This document shows, piece by piece, positions 41,195 to 42,954 of a stretch of 42,954 nucleotides of DNA; position 1 is the stretch's first letter; each line of letters starts with the position of its first letter. The stretch is from an uncultured Bacilli bacterium (GTDB lineage: Bacteria; Bacillota_I; Bacilli_A; RF39; UBA660), in the NCBI GenBank assembly GCA_944332025.1, contig CALVJB010000008.1, positions 1 through 42,954 on the forward strand, read 5' to 3'. A program made the position numbers and the translations under genes. The notes under the pieces are model-generated. The model made no database searches and was not told the DNA's origin. It worked only from the letters and a program-made list of their open reading frames with translations.

Positions 41195-41847
41195 TTAATA
41201 ATGCCCTTTACTATAGAATAAACCTCTCTACTTATATCATCAATACTACGTAACACTCCATCTTTACTACATTCTATTACTTTAAAGTCATATTTATCTG
41301 CAACATATAAACTATTATCATATACTTTATCTAAAAAAACAGTATCTTTCTCATTAATATCTCCTTCTACTCCATCGGTATCTCTATTTTTTCTAAGTTC
41401 TTTTGCAATAGATTTATCTAGTTTTAAAAAGATAACTAAATCAGGTTTCTTAAGACCTAGTTTATTATATTCATAATCTGTTACATAGTCTAAAAACTCA
41501 TCTTTATCTTCAAAAAAAGAGCCCTGATAAATTAAATTAGAAGTAGTATATCTATCTAGTAAAACTATCTTTCCCTCATTCAATGCTTTTTTTAATTCAT
41601 TATGATAAGCATAAAATCTATCCATAGCAAAGAAACTACTAATTGCATAAGGTCCTATACCTTCTCTTTTACCTAAATTACCCTTTAAGTATTCCTCAAC
41701 TAAACTTGCTCCTACACTACCATAACTAGGAAAATGATGATAAACTACCTCCTTACCTGAATCAATTAATTTTTTATACAACTCTTTAACTTGAGTAGTC
41801 TTCCCTACACCATCACTAACTCCTTCAATTACGATTAACTTACTCAT
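41191..41847 (-). CDS. tmk: Thymidylate kinase
   Basis: 218 residues. P-loop EGVSDGVGKTT (8-18), DRY motif LLDRYTTSN and a lid region KELRKNRDTDGVEGD. It phosphorylates dTMP to dTDP. The P-loop has a Ser where most family members have a direct EGxDGxGK spacing, and the domain is somewhat closer to the deep-branching TMPK-like group with a long C-terminal half. GGAGGGTAAGAT ribosome region upstream. Follows the anchored protein gene by 18 bases. Confidence 0.9.
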   Translation of the reverse strand: MSKLIVIEGVSDGVGKTTQVKELYKKLIDSGKEVVYHHFPSYGSVGASLVEEYLKGNLGKREGIGPYAISSFFAMDRFYAYHNELKKALNEGKIVLLDRYTTSNLIYQGSFFEDKDEFLDYVTDYEYNKLGLKKPDLVIFLKLDKSIAKELRKNRDTDGVEGDINEKDTVFLDKVYDNSLYVADKYDFKVIECSKDGVLRSIDDISREVYSIVKGIIN

Positions 41848-41865
41848 ATCTTACCCTCCTAAACT

Positions 41866-42654
41866 CTAATTATTAAAACCTTCTATTATCTCTTCAACTG
41901 TTATTTCTTCATTACTAGAATTATGTCTAACGATTAATTTATTATAATAATTATCTTCAATACTCAATAATAATTTTTTATCACCTGTACTATTCTGATA
42001 TTGTTGATCTATTTGTTGATATCCTTCGTTATTAGCATAATAAATCTCAAAAGTTATATTAAAATTATAGAGTTGTTCTAAATCAACAAGTTGTTTAACT
42101 TTAGAAGCTTCCATATTCTTATCAATACTTTCTTCATTAACAACAATAATAACTCCAAGATCCATTCTCTCTTCTTCTATTATATCTAAGGGATAACTAT
42201 CAACTGACCAGTCTTTACTAGGAACATCATTTTCAAAGTAAATATCTAATTCTTCTATATATTCATTCCAATCATTATCAATAAGTGGATCTATTTTTTC
42301 TTTTAAATAATCCTCTACTATACTTTTAACTCTCCCATCTTTACATTTACCTGTTTCAACATCTATTTCCACAACATAACTAAAAGGACTAGAAACATAA
42401 GCTTGAAAATTACCATTTTCTGATCTAAACGGTAAACTAACCTCTACTTTCTCCCCATACTTTTCAAAAAGAAACTTCTCCATCTCTTCCCTTGCTTGCT
42501 CTTTACTAGTTATAACAACATCTCTAATATTAGGACTCTCATAAGAAGAATTACCAGGCCACAACATAATAATAGCGACAAAAGCGATAATAAATACTAT
42601 AACAAAAGTACCAAAATAACTAAGACCTTTCAAAACTTTATTCTCTTTTTTCAT
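41866..42654 (-). CDS. Membrane-anchored extracytoplasmic protein, unknown
   Basis: 262 residues. A basic N-terminus and one membrane helix (about 13-35, ending at LWPGNSS) precede an acidic outer domain with mixed alpha/beta pattern. No motif recognised. ATG 42654 follows AAGGTGAG. First gene of a unit with tmk; it begins about 75 bases from the right end of the second tnpB element. Confidence 0.6.
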   Translation of the reverse strand: MKKENKVLKGLSYFGTFVIVFIIAFVAIIMLWPGNSSYESPNIRDVVITSKEQAREEMEKFLFEKYGEKVEVSLPFRSENGNFQAYVSSPFSYVVEIDVETGKCKDGRVKSIVEDYLKEKIDPLIDNDWNEYIEELDIYFENDVPSKDWSVDSYPLDIIEEERMDLGVIIVVNEESIDKNMEASKVKQLVDLEQLYNFNITFEIYYANNEGYQQIDQQYQNSTGDKKLLLSIEDNYYNKLIVRHNSSNEEITVEEIIEGFNN

Positions 42655-42761
42655 AAACACTCACCTTACTTAAATAATAGTTTATTAAGGTTAAAAAAGC
42701 AATGAAAGTATTAGTAAAAGACAAAATTTTAGAACAAATAAAACAAACAAGTTTGTTTTTA

Positions 42762-42850
42762 CCTTGTCGTTACCTTCAAGGATTCCTACTTCATAGATAG
42801 AGTAACCCCTATTCTCCATAGGCTTAAATTCCGATAGTCGCTACCGTACT
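42762..42850 (-). ncRNA. omega-RNA-like scaffold of tnpB element 2
   Basis: Same length and order as the copies at 15008 and 21346; internal stem ATAGGG/CTCTAT. It is followed on minus by TA and a 9-bp hairpin. Confidence 0.75.
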
Positions 42851-42892
42851 AATTTATTTTTTATTTAATTGTTATTTTATCTAAAACATTAT

Positions 42893-42954
42893 CTATACTA
42901 AACTAACTAAATTATAGTGTAACTTTAACCCTTCAAATAATATATTTAAACTAG
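42893..42954 (-). CDS. tnpB: TnpB, C-terminal fragment (continues beyond window)
   Basis: The last 19 codons read SLNILFEGLKLHYNLVSLV and stop, differing from element 1 by Leu for Met. The rest lies outside, so whether the copy is intact cannot be judged. Confidence 0.85.
   Translation of the reverse strand, partial: SLNILFEGLKLHYNLVSLV

Larger units (their letters stand above)
42732..42954 (-). mobile_element. Right end of a second tnpB element, cut by window edge
   Basis: Contains the GAACA box (42732-42736), the hairpin AAAACAAAC/GTTTGTTTT, the 89-base scaffold and the 3' end of tnpB. The 42 bases between scaffold and tnpB stop are nearly identical to those of element 1. Confidence 0.75.

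Overview
The window is very AT-rich, uses the standard code (TGA serves as a stop, for example truA ending inside murI's ATGA), and has Gram-positive signatures: a tyrosine T-box, an S4 autoregulatory leader, EzrA, SleB- and VanY-type wall enzymes, YfhO, DUF3048 proteins and a SipW-type secreted protein. This points to an uncultured, walled member of the Bacillota (Bacilli side, gut RF39/Erysipelotrichia-like). That placement is inference from gene content, not from a marker search.

Layout. 1-3585: envelope genes on the minus strand (partial YfhO, two DUF3048 paralogues, a small protein) with three 39-bp tandem repeats. 3677-6763: a SleB-type hydrolase, tRNA-Trp, a class III-like Fic protein, a pseudogene with two in-frame stops, and a hydroxyacyl-CoA dehydrogenase whose RBS is caught in a hairpin. 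6805-9638: an ABC exporter behind a leader-peptide attenuator, divergent from a zinc-ribbon/PASTA protein. 9647-14082: membrane proteins and ezrA. 14141-16362: rpsD with its pseudoknot leader, then a complete tnpB element with an omega-RNA-like scaffold. 16363-21300: a T-box(Tyr) operon with a 126-aa unknown gene, tyrS, a beta-propeller-like membrane protein, a histidine-phosphatase-like protein without catalytic residues, and a GNAT-like protein. 21319-21506: a mini element that keeps the omega-RNA scaffold but has lost tnpB. 21563-25360: murI, truA, two eroded EcfA-like ATPases with no ecfT, and a short-chain dehydrogenase. 25481-29229: two unknown genes and a GH31 glucosidase. 29353-31536: a secreted TasA/SipW-type protein with two diversity-generating-retroelement (DGR) style variable repeats, preceded by a small ORF with a G9 tract. 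31603-37218: VanY, patatin, radical SAM and exported proteins. 37243-42954: corA, a metallopeptidase, a 51-aa overlapping gene, fhs, tmk, an anchored protein, and the 3' end of a second tnpB element with its scaffold.

Most notable: (1) two repeats in one surface protein differ at 20 of 69 aligned bases, none synonymous and 19 in codon positions 1 or 2, as expected of adenine-directed DGR mutagenesis; no reverse transcriptase or template repeat lies here, so it would act from elsewhere. (2) Three omega-RNA scaffolds, one in a tnpB-less mini element with its own promoter-like sequence, keep compensatory stems and are followed by hairpins of unrelated sequence at the same offset. (3) The ABC exporter has an 18-codon leader peptide with mutually exclusive antiterminator and terminator pairings.

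All functional names come from reading motifs; no database search was run.
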